This document shows, in pieces, positions 1 through 7,300 of a DNA stretch of 8,069 bases (its first letter is position 1; the number at the start of each line of letters is the position of its first letter). The stretch comes from Thermodesulfobacteriota bacterium (GTDB lineage Bacteria > Desulfobacterota > BSN033 > UBA1163): assembly GCA_030024065.1 (NCBI GenBank), contig JASEIE010000187.1:1-8069 (forward strand), read 5' to 3'. The translations under genes were made by a program, and so were the position numbers. The notes under the pieces are model-generated. The model saw nothing but the letters and a program-made list of their open reading frames with translations. It did no database searches and had not been told where the DNA came from.

Positions 1-2539
1 CAGAAAAGATCCCACACTGCTCTTCACCAATGCCGGAATGGTTCAGTTCAAAGGGGTCTTTTTGACCGAAGAGACCCGGGACTATTGTCGCGCGACCACC
101 TCTCAGAAATGTGTCCGTGCCGGAGGAAAACATAACGATCTCGAAAATGTGGGCAAGACCGCCCGCCACCATACCTTCTTCGAGATGTTAGGGAATTTCT
201 CCTTCGGGGATTACTTTAAAGAAGGCGCCATTGAGATGGCCTGGGATCTCCTCATCCGTCAGTGGGGGTTGCCGGCCGAGAAGATGTGGATCACCATCTA
301 TCTTGATGACGATGATGCCTATGATCTCTGGCGCAAGATCGGCATTGCGGCAGACCGAATTGTCAGGATGGGTGAGAAGGATAACTTCTGGGCCATGGGA
401 GAGACCGGACCCTGCGGACCCTGCTCCGAGATCGTGATCGACCAGGGAGAAGGGATGGGTTGCAATCGTCCCGATTGCGCCGTGGGATGCGACTGCGACC
501 GATACTTAGAGCTCTGGAATCTTGTCTTCATGCAGTTCAATCGCGATTTGACGGGGGCAATGACCCCTCTGGCCAAACCCTGCATCGATACCGGGATGGG
601 GCTGGAAAGGATTTCTGCCATCCTTCAGGGTGTGAAGAACAACTTTGAGACAGACCTCTTCCTACCCATCATCAGGGAGATCGAGGAGATCTCCGGTATT
701 CCCTACGGCAAAGAAGCGCGATCGGATGTTTCCATCCGGGTGATTGCCGATCACAGCCGGGCTGCGACCTTCCTGATCAACGATGGAGTCCTTCCTTCTA
801 ACGAAGGCAGGGGATATGTGCTTCGCCGAATCATGAGAAGGGCGATGAGGCATGGAAAGATGTTGGGCATCGAAGATCCCTTTCTCTATCGAACCTTCTC
901 CAGGGTGGTGGATCTGATGAAGGAGGCCTATCCCGAATTGAGGGAGACAGAGACGTTTATCTCAAAGGTGATTCGGAATGAGGAGGAACGTTTCTCAGAG
1001 ACCCTCGATTCAGGACTGAAGATTTTGAGAGAGGAGCTGGATCGATTGAAGAAGCAGAGAGAGAAGATTCTCTCCGGAGAGGTGGCGTTCCGGCTTTACG
1101 ACACCTTTGGGTTTCCTCTCGATTTGACGGCCGAGATCCTCCAGGAAGAGGGAATGAGTTTTGATGAGGAAGGGTTCAACGTTCAGATGGAGGAGCAGAG
1201 GCAGAAGAGTAAACAGGCGTGGCAGGGGATGGCTGAGGGAAGGACGAAGGAGATCTATCGCCGGATTTCAAATGAGGGGATGAAAATCGCATTCGTGGGG
1301 CATGAGGAGATCCAATGCGATTCGAAGATTCTGAAACTGATCAAAGGCGATGAACCTGTCTCTTCTGCCAAAGAGGGTGATGAGGTGGAGGTCGTTACGG
1401 AGAAGACACCCTTTTACGGAGAGGCAGGCGGACAGACCGGAGACAGAGGCGTGATCTTTCAGGAAGGATTCTCCATGGAGGTGGAGGATACCCTTAAACC
1501 ATTGGAGGATCTGATTGTCCACAGGGCGAGGGTGAAGAGAGGAGTGGTCAGGGAAGGAATGGAGGCCACCCTGAAGGTGGATCCGGATCGAAGGCAGGCG
1601 ATTGCCCTCAACCACACGGCGACCCATCTTCTCCAGGCTGTGTTGAGAGAGGTTTTGGGAACCCATGTCCATCAGGCAGGCAGCCTGGTCGCTCCAGGAC
1701 GGCTCAGATTTGACTTCACCCATTTCGCTCCGATTGAGAGAAGCGTTCTTGAAGAGATTGAGGCAATGATCAATCAGAAGGTCCGTCAAAATCTAAAAGT
1801 CGAAACAAAGATCATGGAGGTAGAGGAAGCCCTCCAGAGCGGGGCTATGGCCCTCTTCGGAGAAAAGTATGGGAAAAAGGTGAGGGTGGTCAAGGTATCG
1901 GATTTCAGCATCGAACTCTGTGGAGGAACCCATACGTTAAGGACCGGCGATATCGGCCTCTTCAAAATCTTAAATGAGACCGGCGTGGCCGCAGGCGTGA
2001 GAAGGATCGAAGCCCTCACCGGAGAAGGAGCCTACCAGTTTATCAGAGAAAAAGAGCATGAGCTTGAGGAGATCGCCCTCTCTCTCAAATCGATGCCCGG
2101 AGAGCTCGCCCATAAAGTGGAACGATTGCTTCAAGGGCAGAAAGAACTGGAAAGGGAGATCGAGTCCTTTCAGGCTAAATCGTCACACCAGGAGATCTCC
2201 CATCTTCTTTCCCTTGCGAGAGAACTGAAGGGGGTGAAGGTCTTATCCGTCAGGGTGGATGGAAAGGACACGAAGCGATTGAGGGAGTATGTCGACCAAT
2301 TGAAGGCGAAGATCGGTTCCGGGATCATCCTTGTGGGAAGCAGTAGTGAGGCCAAGGTCTCACTGCTGATGGGTGTTACCGCAGATCTCACCCATCGGTT
2401 CAACGCAAACGATCTGATCAAAAAGATCGCTCTCCTTGTAGGAGGGACAGGAGGAGGTCGACCTGATTTTGCCCAGGCTGGAGGGACCGGCCCTGAAAAA
2501 CTGGACGAGGCGCTCAAGGCTATTGACCATCTCATTTAA
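1..2539 (+). CDS. alaS: Alanyl-tRNA synthetase, 5' end cut by window edge
   Basis: Cytoplasmic class II synthetase that attaches alanine to tRNA-Ala and hydrolyses mischarged Ser- or Gly-tRNA-Ala. The frame is already open at base 2 and reads RKDPTLLFTNAGM, a known internal AlaRS stretch, so the ATG at base 38 is an internal Met and about 31 N-terminal residues are missing. By alignment to E. coli AlaRS from memory, the full protein would be about 876 residues, the usual length. Visible in order: RATTSQKCVRAGGKHNDLE from base 89; a Cys-rich insert (461-496); DRYLELWNLVFMQF (497-538); GRGYVLRRI (806-832); the editing-domain zinc ligands HTATH (1613-1627) and CGGTH (1919-1933); a charged helical linker; and the C-terminal DHHA1/C-Ala motif GGTGGGRPDFAQAGG (from 2441). 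The stop is TAA at 2537. No frameshift or missing key residue was seen. A terminator-like hairpin follows 20 bases later, so alaS probably ends its transcription unit. Confidence 0.98.
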   Translation, partial: RKDPTLLFTNAGMVQFKGVFLTEETRDYCRATTSQKCVRAGGKHNDLENVGKTARHHTFFEMLGNFSFGDYFKEGAIEMAWDLLIRQWGLPAEKMWITIYLDDDDAYDLWRKIGIAADRIVRMGEKDNFWAMGETGPCGPCSEIVIDQGEGMGCNRPDCAVGCDCDRYLELWNLVFMQFNRDLTGAMTPLAKPCIDTGMGLERISAILQGVKNNFETDLFLPIIREIEEISGIPYGKEARSDVSIRVIADHSRAATFLINDGVLPSNEGRGYVLRRIMRRAMRHGKMLGIEDPFLYRTFSRVVDLMKEAYPELRETETFISKVIRNEEERFSETLDSGLKILREELDRLKKQREKILSGEVAFRLYDTFGFPLDLTAEILQEEGMSFDEEGFNVQMEEQRQKSKQAWQGMAEGRTKEIYRRISNEGMKIAFVGHEEIQCDSKILKLIKGDEPVSSAKEGDEVEVVTEKTPFYGEAGGQTGDRGVIFQEGFSMEVEDTLKPLEDLIVHRARVKRGVVREGMEATLKVDPDRRQAIALNHTATHLLQAVLREVLGTHVHQAGSLVAPGRLRFDFTHFAPIERSVLEEIEAMINQKVRQNLKVETKIMEVEEALQSGAMALFGEKYGKKVRVVKVSDFSIELCGGTHTLRTGDIGLFKILNETGVAAGVRRIEALTGEGAYQFIREKEHELEEIALSLKSMPGELAHKVERLLQGQKELEREIESFQAKSSHQEISHLLSLARELKGVKVLSVRVDGKDTKRLREYVDQLKAKIGSGIILVGSSSEAKVSLLMGVTADLTHRFNANDLIKKIALLVGGTGGGRPDFAQAGGTGPEKLDEALKAIDHLI

Positions 2540-2558
2540 AGGTTTAAGCATGCAAGAT

Positions 2559-2606
2559 AATCCCCCCATCTAACTTTACTAAGAAGGGAAAAGGGGGGAT
2601 TTTTTT
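2559..2606 (+). terminator. Probable Rho-independent terminator of alaS
   Basis: A 9-bp perfect stem pairs AATCCCCCC (2559-2567) with GGGGGGATT (2593-2601), and the T-run continues to 2606. It begins 20 bases after the alaS stop. The 25-base loop is longer than in a typical terminator, so the element could instead be, or derive from, a dispersed C-run/G-run palindrome. Its position and the T-tract favour termination. Confidence 0.55.
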
Positions 2607-2633
2607 AATAACATATCAGTAATAAATAACTAA

Positions 2634-2697
2634 TGTAGGGCAGGGCTTTAGCCCTGCAAACCTGCGTGCCGGCAGGCAGGAGTAAGCTTGCCCTACA
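2634..2697. repeat. Palindromic intergenic element with inverted ends
   Basis: A 64-base non-coding element begins TGTAGGG (2634-2640) and ends with its reverse complement CCCTACA (2691-2697). Inside are two further stems: CAGGGC/GCCCTG (2641-2646 with 2651-2656, four-base TTTA loop) and CCTGC/GCAGG (2661-2665 with 2672-2676), the latter including the perfect palindrome TGCCGGCA (2667-2674). The single strand could fold as a three-way junction. This resembles REP/MITE-like intergenic palindromes. No transposase and no clear target-site duplication were seen. Copy number elsewhere in the genome cannot be judged from this window. Confidence 0.65.
2661..2680. repeat. Short GC-rich palindromic motif, copy 1
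   Basis: A 20-base motif matching CCTGCnTnCCGGCAGGCAG plus one base. It matches the segment at 4211-4230 at 17 of 20 positions, with differences at motif positions 6, 8 and 20. Both copies contain the CCTGC/GCAGG stem with a six-base loop. This copy sits inside the 2634-2697 element. Confidence 0.55.
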
Positions 2698-2721
2698 AAT
2701 TGTCTATCCATGTCTTTGTCT

Positions 2722-2729
2722 AAGGAAAG
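2722..2729 (+). promoter_or_regulatory. Ribosome binding site of gltX, close-spaced
   Basis: AAGGA (2722-2726) lies only three bases before the ATG at 2730, closer than usual. An in-frame TAA at 2721-2723 rules out any upstream start, and the encoded N-terminus fits the family, so the start is firm despite the short spacer. Confidence 0.55.
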
Positions 2730-4133
2730 ATGACCACTGTAAGAACACGATTTGCACCCAGCCCCACAGGAGACCTCCATATCGGAGGCGCGCGAACCGC
2801 CCTGTTCAACTGGCTCCTGGCGCGTCACTGCCAGGGGACTTTTGTTCTTCGAATTGAGGACACCGATGTGGCACGCTCCACACAGGAGTCGATCCAGGTG
2901 ATCCTCGATGCCATGGCCTGGCTGGGATTGGATTGGGACGAGGGGCCCTTTTACCAGACCCAGAGGATTTCTCTCTATCGAGAGGCTGCGGAAAGACTTT
3001 TGAAAGAAGGGAAGGCTTATCGCTGTTATTGCACTCCAGAGGAATTGGAGGCGAAGCGGGAAGCAGCCATGAAAGGAGGGCTCAAGCCTAAATATGATCG
3101 AACCTGCCTTCACCGGAGACCTCCTTATCCGGAAAGACCTTATGCCATTCGATTTCTCTCACCGGATGCGGGAACTACGGTGGTGGAGGACCTGATCCAG
3201 GGCAGGGTGGAATTTGACAATGCGGAACTGGACGACCTCATCATCCTGAGAAGCGATGGACTTCCCACCTACAACTTCTCGGTCGTGGTGGATGATATCA
3301 CCATGGAAATCACGCATGTCATCCGTGGAAATGACCATCTGAACAATACCCCACGGCAGATTCAGGTCTATGAATCGCTGGGCTACCCCTTACCGAGATT
3401 CGGCCATGTCCCGATGATTTTAGGACCGGACAAGAAGAAACTCTCGAAACGGCATGGCGCCCAGTCGGTGATGGAGTATCAGAAGATGGGCTATCTCCCT
3501 CAGGCAGTGGTGAACTACCTTGTCCGTCTGGGATGGTCCTATGGCGATCAGGAGGAATTCACGCTCAATGAGCTGATCGAAAAGTTTAGTTTGGAAGCAG
3601 TGGGCAAATCGGCAGCAGCCATCAATCCGGGGAAGTTGGATTGGCTCAACTCCCAGTATATCAAAAGAATGGAAGCGGATGAACTGGCCCAACAGGTGTT
3701 GCCTTTTATTGAGGCCAAAGGTTATTCGATTGGCGATCTCGATCTTCTGAGGAGGGCGATTCTCTCTTTCAGGGAGAGGTCCAAAACCCTGGTGGAGATG
3801 GCCGATCTTTCCGAATTCTATTTCTATGAGGAGATCACGTATGAAGAGAGCGCCGCCAAAAAATTTCTGAAAGGCGAGTCGATACCGATCTTCGAAGAGG
3901 TCGTCGCCTCTCTGTCAAAGGTGGCGGTTCTCAATAAAGAGAGCGGCCATCGTCTGGTACAGGAGCTGGCCGAATCTCGCGGGGAGCCTCTGATCAGGAT
4001 TGCCCAGCCCCTTCGCGTGGCCCTGACAGGCAGAACGGTCAGCCCCCCCATTGATGAAGTGATGGAGGCGATGGGCAAAGAGAGGGTGATTCAGAGACTA
4101 AAAAAGGCGATGGAATATATTGGAAGAAAATAA
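2730..4133 (+). CDS. gltX: Glutamyl-tRNA synthetase
   Basis: Cytoplasmic class I synthetase that activates glutamate with ATP and charges tRNA-Glu; in organisms without GlnRS it may also make Glu-tRNA-Gln for the GatCAB amidotransferase. It has 467 residues, normal for bacterial GltX. The N-terminus RTRFAPSPTGDLHIGGAR carries the HIGH-type signature (HIGG, 17-20). A zinc-binding set CxC...CxH is visible at C99, C101, C126 and H128, as in the E. coli-type enzyme. The KMSKS-type loop is KLSKR (237-241). The alpha-helical anticodon-binding domain occupies roughly residues 320-467 and contains ALTGRTVSPPIDEVMEAMG. An in-frame TAA nine bases upstream of the ATG fixes the start. Whether the enzyme discriminates between tRNA-Glu and tRNA-Gln cannot be decided here. 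Both flanking gaps contain palindromic repeats, so gltX is probably transcribed separately from smc; no convincing sigma-70 promoter was seen just upstream. Confidence 0.98.
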   Translation: MTTVRTRFAPSPTGDLHIGGARTALFNWLLARHCQGTFVLRIEDTDVARSTQESIQVILDAMAWLGLDWDEGPFYQTQRISLYREAAERLLKEGKAYRCYCTPEELEAKREAAMKGGLKPKYDRTCLHRRPPYPERPYAIRFLSPDAGTTVVEDLIQGRVEFDNAELDDLIILRSDGLPTYNFSVVVDDITMEITHVIRGNDHLNNTPRQIQVYESLGYPLPRFGHVPMILGPDKKKLSKRHGAQSVMEYQKMGYLPQAVVNYLVRLGWSYGDQEEFTLNELIEKFSLEAVGKSAAAINPGKLDWLNSQYIKRMEADELAQQVLPFIEAKGYSIGDLDLLRRAILSFRERSKTLVEMADLSEFYFYEEITYEESAAKKFLKGESIPIFEEVVASLSKVAVLNKESGHRLVQELAESRGEPLIRIAQPLRVALTGRTVSPPIDEVMEAMGKERVIQRLKKAMEYIGRK

Positions 4134-4200
4134 CCAATAACCAAATCCCAATCACCAAATAATCACCAATGACCAAATTCGAATAACCAAAAGAAAAAGA

Positions 4201-4255
4201 CCCCTCCCCCCCTGCTTACCGGCAGGCAGACTTTCCCTTCTCCCCGGAGGGGAGA
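4201..4255. repeat. GC-rich hairpin core of the inverted repeat
   Basis: The centre of the large inverted repeat is GC-rich, unlike its AT-rich arms. TCTCCCC (4239-4245) pairs with GGGGAGA (4249-4255) over a three-base GGA loop. Alternatively CCCCTCC (4201-4207) pairs with GGAGGGG (4246-4252), enclosing the CCTGC/GCAGG stem at 4211-4226. The two folds compete. No T-run follows, so this is not a standard plus-strand terminator for gltX. Confidence 0.5.
4211..4230. repeat. Short GC-rich palindromic motif, copy 2
   Basis: Second copy of the motif at 2661-2680, matching at 17 of 20 bases in the same orientation. The CCTGC/GCAGG stem is kept, but the central palindrome is altered to TACCGGCA. Confidence 0.55.
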
Positions 4256-4328
4256 TGGATTTAACTTTTGGTGATTGGAAAATTGGTCATTATTTGGTTA
4301 TTGGTGCTTGGTGATTGGTGATTGGAAT

Positions 4329-4357
4329 TTGACTGAATGCAGTATGATTGGTTAAAT
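4329..4357 (+). promoter_or_regulatory. Candidate sigma-70 promoter for smc
   Basis: TTGACT (4329-4334; 5 of 6 matches to the -35 consensus) and TTAAAT (4352-4357; 4 of 6 matches to the -10 consensus) are separated by exactly 17 bases. A TG at 4349-4350 supplies an extended -10. Transcription would start near 4364, leaving a leader of about 14 bases that just includes the ribosome binding site. The -35 box overlaps the last bases of the right repeat arm. This rests on the consensus match alone. Confidence 0.45.
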
Positions 4358-4365
4358 GCGTAACT

Positions 4366-4370
4366 AAGGA
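4366..4370 (+). promoter_or_regulatory. Ribosome binding site deciding the smc start
   Basis: AAGGA lies seven bases before the ATG at 4378. It supports that ATG over the in-frame TTG at 4348, which has no comparable site and would add ten residues that do not look like SMC. Confidence 0.8.
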
Positions 4371-4377
4371 TAGTTCG

Positions 4378-7300
4378 ATGAAGCTTAAATCACTTGAGAT
4401 AACCGGATTCAAATCCTTTGTGGATCGGCTCCATCTCACCTTTCCGGAAGGAATCACGACGGTCGTGGGACCGAATGGCTGTGGAAAGTCGAACATCGTG
4501 GATGCCATCCTCTGGGTCATTGGCGAACGAAGCGCCAAACATTTACGCGGGAAGTTGATGGAGGATGTCATCTTCGGAGGGACCGACGGGAGAAAACCCC
4601 TGGGGATGGCAGAGGTGAGCCTGACCTTCTCCAATGAGGATGGGGCAGCGCCAAAGGAGTACCAGCAGTATAGCGAGATCACCATCACCCGCAGGCTCTT
4701 CCGATCCGGAGAGAGCGAATTCTTGATCAACCGGATCCCCTGCCGTTTAAGGGACATCATCGATCTCTTCCTGGACACAGGGATCGGTGTGAACGGATAC
4801 TCGATTGTTGAACAGGGCCGGGTGGAACATCTCATCAATTCCAATCCCCAGGATCGGCGTTTTTTGATCGAGGAGGCTGCAGGCATTGCAAGGTACAAGG
4901 AACGAAAGAGGCTGGCCCTGATGAAGATGGATGCCACCCAGCAGAACCTTCTCCGGGTTCAGGACATCATCGCGGAGGTGAAGCGTCAGATCGTCACTCT
5001 GGAACGGCAGGTGAAGCGGGCAGAGGAGTATAAGGCGATGCGCAAGGAGGTCCGGGAGATCGAACTCCGCTTCGCCCTTGAGGAATATGGTGAACTTTCA
5101 GAGAAGGGAGAGGCGGCCAGGGGTTATCTGAAGGCCCTTCGGGAGAGAGGGGCGATGATCTCCGCTCAGTTGGCAGAGAAGGAGGCCTCGGTCGAGGGGG
5201 CGAGACTGAAAAGCATGGAGGAGGAAGAGAAACTTCATACTCTCCAGCAGGAGATTTACGAGCTCGGCCAGAGGATTCAGAAGATAGAAAGCGAGGTTGA
5301 ATTCTTCAGGAAGGAAAAGGAAGGCCTTCAAAGGCAAGAGGCTCAGATGCTGGAGGAGACAAGGAAGGGGCTTCAAGCCTGGAGAGAGACCCGGAGAGAG
5401 CGAAAGAGAGTGGAACAGGTCAGGAGGGGGTTGGAGGAGGGAGGCCGTGAGAACGAAGAGATATTGAAAGAATGGGAGATTCTCTATAACGACTTCCGGG
5501 CAACCTACCAGGACGTTTCAGAACAACTGGAGACTGAGAAAGGCAGATTGATCGATACGCTGACCCAGCTCACCTCTCTCAGAAATCGCAAGTCTCACCT
5601 TGAAGAGAGGAAGGAGGATCTCCAGAAACGGATTCGCTCCCATGGAAAAGAGTCGGAAGAGGTGAGGACAGGCCTTGCCCAACTCAAAGAGACCTTATCG
5701 AGAATCGAGAAGGAGAGGGAGATGAATCTCTCCATCCAATCCACTCTCCAGGAGGAGAAGGAGAGATGGGAAGGAGATCTCGAAAAGTTAAGAGACGCCC
5801 TGCGCGCGAAACAGGCGGAGCGATCAGGACTGGAAGAAAAGTTGTGGCAGGACCGGTCTCGATTTTTCTCCTTAAAAGAGTTTCAGGAGAATTATGAGGG
5901 ATTTGAAAAAGGGGTGAAGTCTCTTCTTCTCAGAAAGAGGGAGGAGAAGGAAGGATGGGATCGGATCTCGGGTGTGGTGGCCGATATCCTGGAGCCGGAA
6001 CCCCAATATGAAGTTCCCCTGGAAGCTGTTTTAGGACAACAGCTTCAATACCTGATTGCGGAGAGCGAAAAGGAAGCCATGGAAGCGATCGCCCTTCTCA
6101 AGAGGGAATCTCTCGGCCGGGCCAGTTTCGTTTCCACCGGGATGAAGGGAAGTGGAAATCGGGATCGGTCTTTGCAGACAGAGGAGGAAGGAAGACCCTT
6201 GCCTCTCTTGCAGTTTGTCAGAGTGAAGAAGGGCTTTGCTCCCATCGCAGAGTTTCTGTTAGGGGATGTCGGCCTCGTTAAAGACCTTGATGAAGCATAC
6301 CAGTGGATCAGGAGAGGTGAAGAATTTGGAACCCTTGTCACCCTGGAAGGGGATGTGGTGGAACGGACCGGAGTGATATCCGGAGGAAGCCGTGATCAGG
6401 GCCTCAGCATTTTAGAGAGGCGAAGGGAGATCAGAGAGTTAGAGAAGAAGATCGGAGAGGGAGAGGGGAAATGGCACAGGGCAGTCGAAGAGGAGGAACA
6501 TCTCAACCAGGAGATTCTCGAGAGAGAGGAACATCTGGGGAGAAGAAAGAGAGAGATTCAGGAGAAGGAGATTGAACTCCTCCATCAGGAAAGGGATCTG
6601 GAAGGAGTGAGAAAGGAGATCTTCCAATTCGAGCAGAGGATGGAGGTTCTCGGGTTTGAGGGGGGGGAACTCACGGAGGAAGACCGGGATATCGAAGAGG
6701 AGATGAAGAACGTCCTGATTCAAATAGAGAGGGAGGAGGCCATTAAGCGGGAGAAGGAGGAGGGCCTTCAGTCATTGAAGAAGACCGTTGAGGAGGTGAG
6801 GGAGGGGACAGAAGAATTGGGGGGAAAGATCACGGAGAGGAAGGTCCATCTCGCCTCGGTTGAGGAGAAGCAGAGGGGAATGGAAGTTCAGATTCTCAAT
6901 CTCACCGATAATATGAAATCCTTACGCGAACAGATCATGGAGAGGTTGAGAGGGATCAGGAAATGTCGAAAGGAGAATGCCTCCCTCGTGGAAAGAATCG
7001 ATCAGAGGGAGAAGGAGTTGGAGGAGCTGATAAAGAGGCATCGCTCGAATGAAGAGGCCTTCTCTCTCCAGAGGGAGAAGGTGGAGGTTCTCTCCGGCCA
7101 ATGGAGAGAGGTAGAGGCGTCCTCCAGATACCTTCGACAGGAACTGGAGGATGTTCGCCAGAAGAGTCATGTGGAAGAGATCCGGGTTTCGGAGGTGCAG
7201 CTCAAGCTCCAGCATTTACAGGATTCGATGAGGGAGCGTTATGGCGCCTCGCTTTCAACCTCTATCGGAACAGGCCAGGAGGAATTTCCGAGAGAGGAAA

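Larger units (their letters stand above)
4132..4330. repeat. Large inverted repeat with heptamer-built arms
   Basis: The gap between gltX and smc is mostly an imperfect inverted repeat. The left arm (4134-4193) is a series of degenerate heptamers: CCAATAA, CCAAATC, CCAATCA, CCAAATA, a four-base spacer, then CCAATGA, CCAAATT, CGAATAA and CCAAAAG. The right arm (4268-4328) carries the opposite orientation: TTGGTGA, TTGGAAA plus one base, TTGGTCA, a four-base spacer, then TTGGTTA, TTGGTGC, TTGGTGA, TTGGTGA and TTGGAAT. The best pairings are 4150-4163 with 4289-4302 (13 of 14) and 4182-4193 with 4265-4276 (11 of 12). It has no credible coding frame. It could form a long hairpin in DNA or RNA; the function is unknown. 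Confidence 0.75.

Noticed and set aside
38..40. ATG at 38 as the alaS start
   Set aside because: The frame is open upstream to base 2 and encodes conserved AlaRS residues (DPTLLFTNAG), so this Met is internal.
1268..1789. 173-codon minus-strand open frame within alaS
   Set aside because: It lies opposite the strongly conserved AlaRS frame, its translation resembles no family, and such shadows are expected in GA-rich coding sequence.
2698..2729. Sigma-70 promoter immediately before gltX
   Set aside because: TTGTCT and TTGCCC were tried as -35 boxes, but no acceptable -10 hexamer lies at 16-18 bases.
2616..3113. 165-codon minus-strand open frame across the intergenic element and gltX start
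   Set aside because: It runs through the palindromic repeat and antisense to conserved GltX motifs; no recognisable protein.
4239..4255. Rho-independent terminator for gltX
   Set aside because: The hairpin is followed by TGGATTTAACTTTTGG rather than a T-run, and it lies about 100 bases after the stop inside a larger repeat.
4132..4330. CRISPR-like array suggested by the repeated CCAAT units
   Set aside because: Units are only about 7 bases, degenerate and without unique spacers, and the polarity flips in the centre.
4348..4377. TTG at 4348 as the smc start, adding ten residues
   Set aside because: The ATG at 4378 has AAGGA seven bases upstream and begins with the canonical SMC N-terminus; the extra residues (VKCVTKDSS) do not look like SMC and the TTG overlaps the candidate -10 region.
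4290..4937. 215-codon minus-strand open frame opposite the smc start
   Set aside because: It is antisense to the Walker A region and ends in the heptamer repeat (translated as a QIPITNHQAPITK-like tail), which is typical of spurious calls from such repeats.
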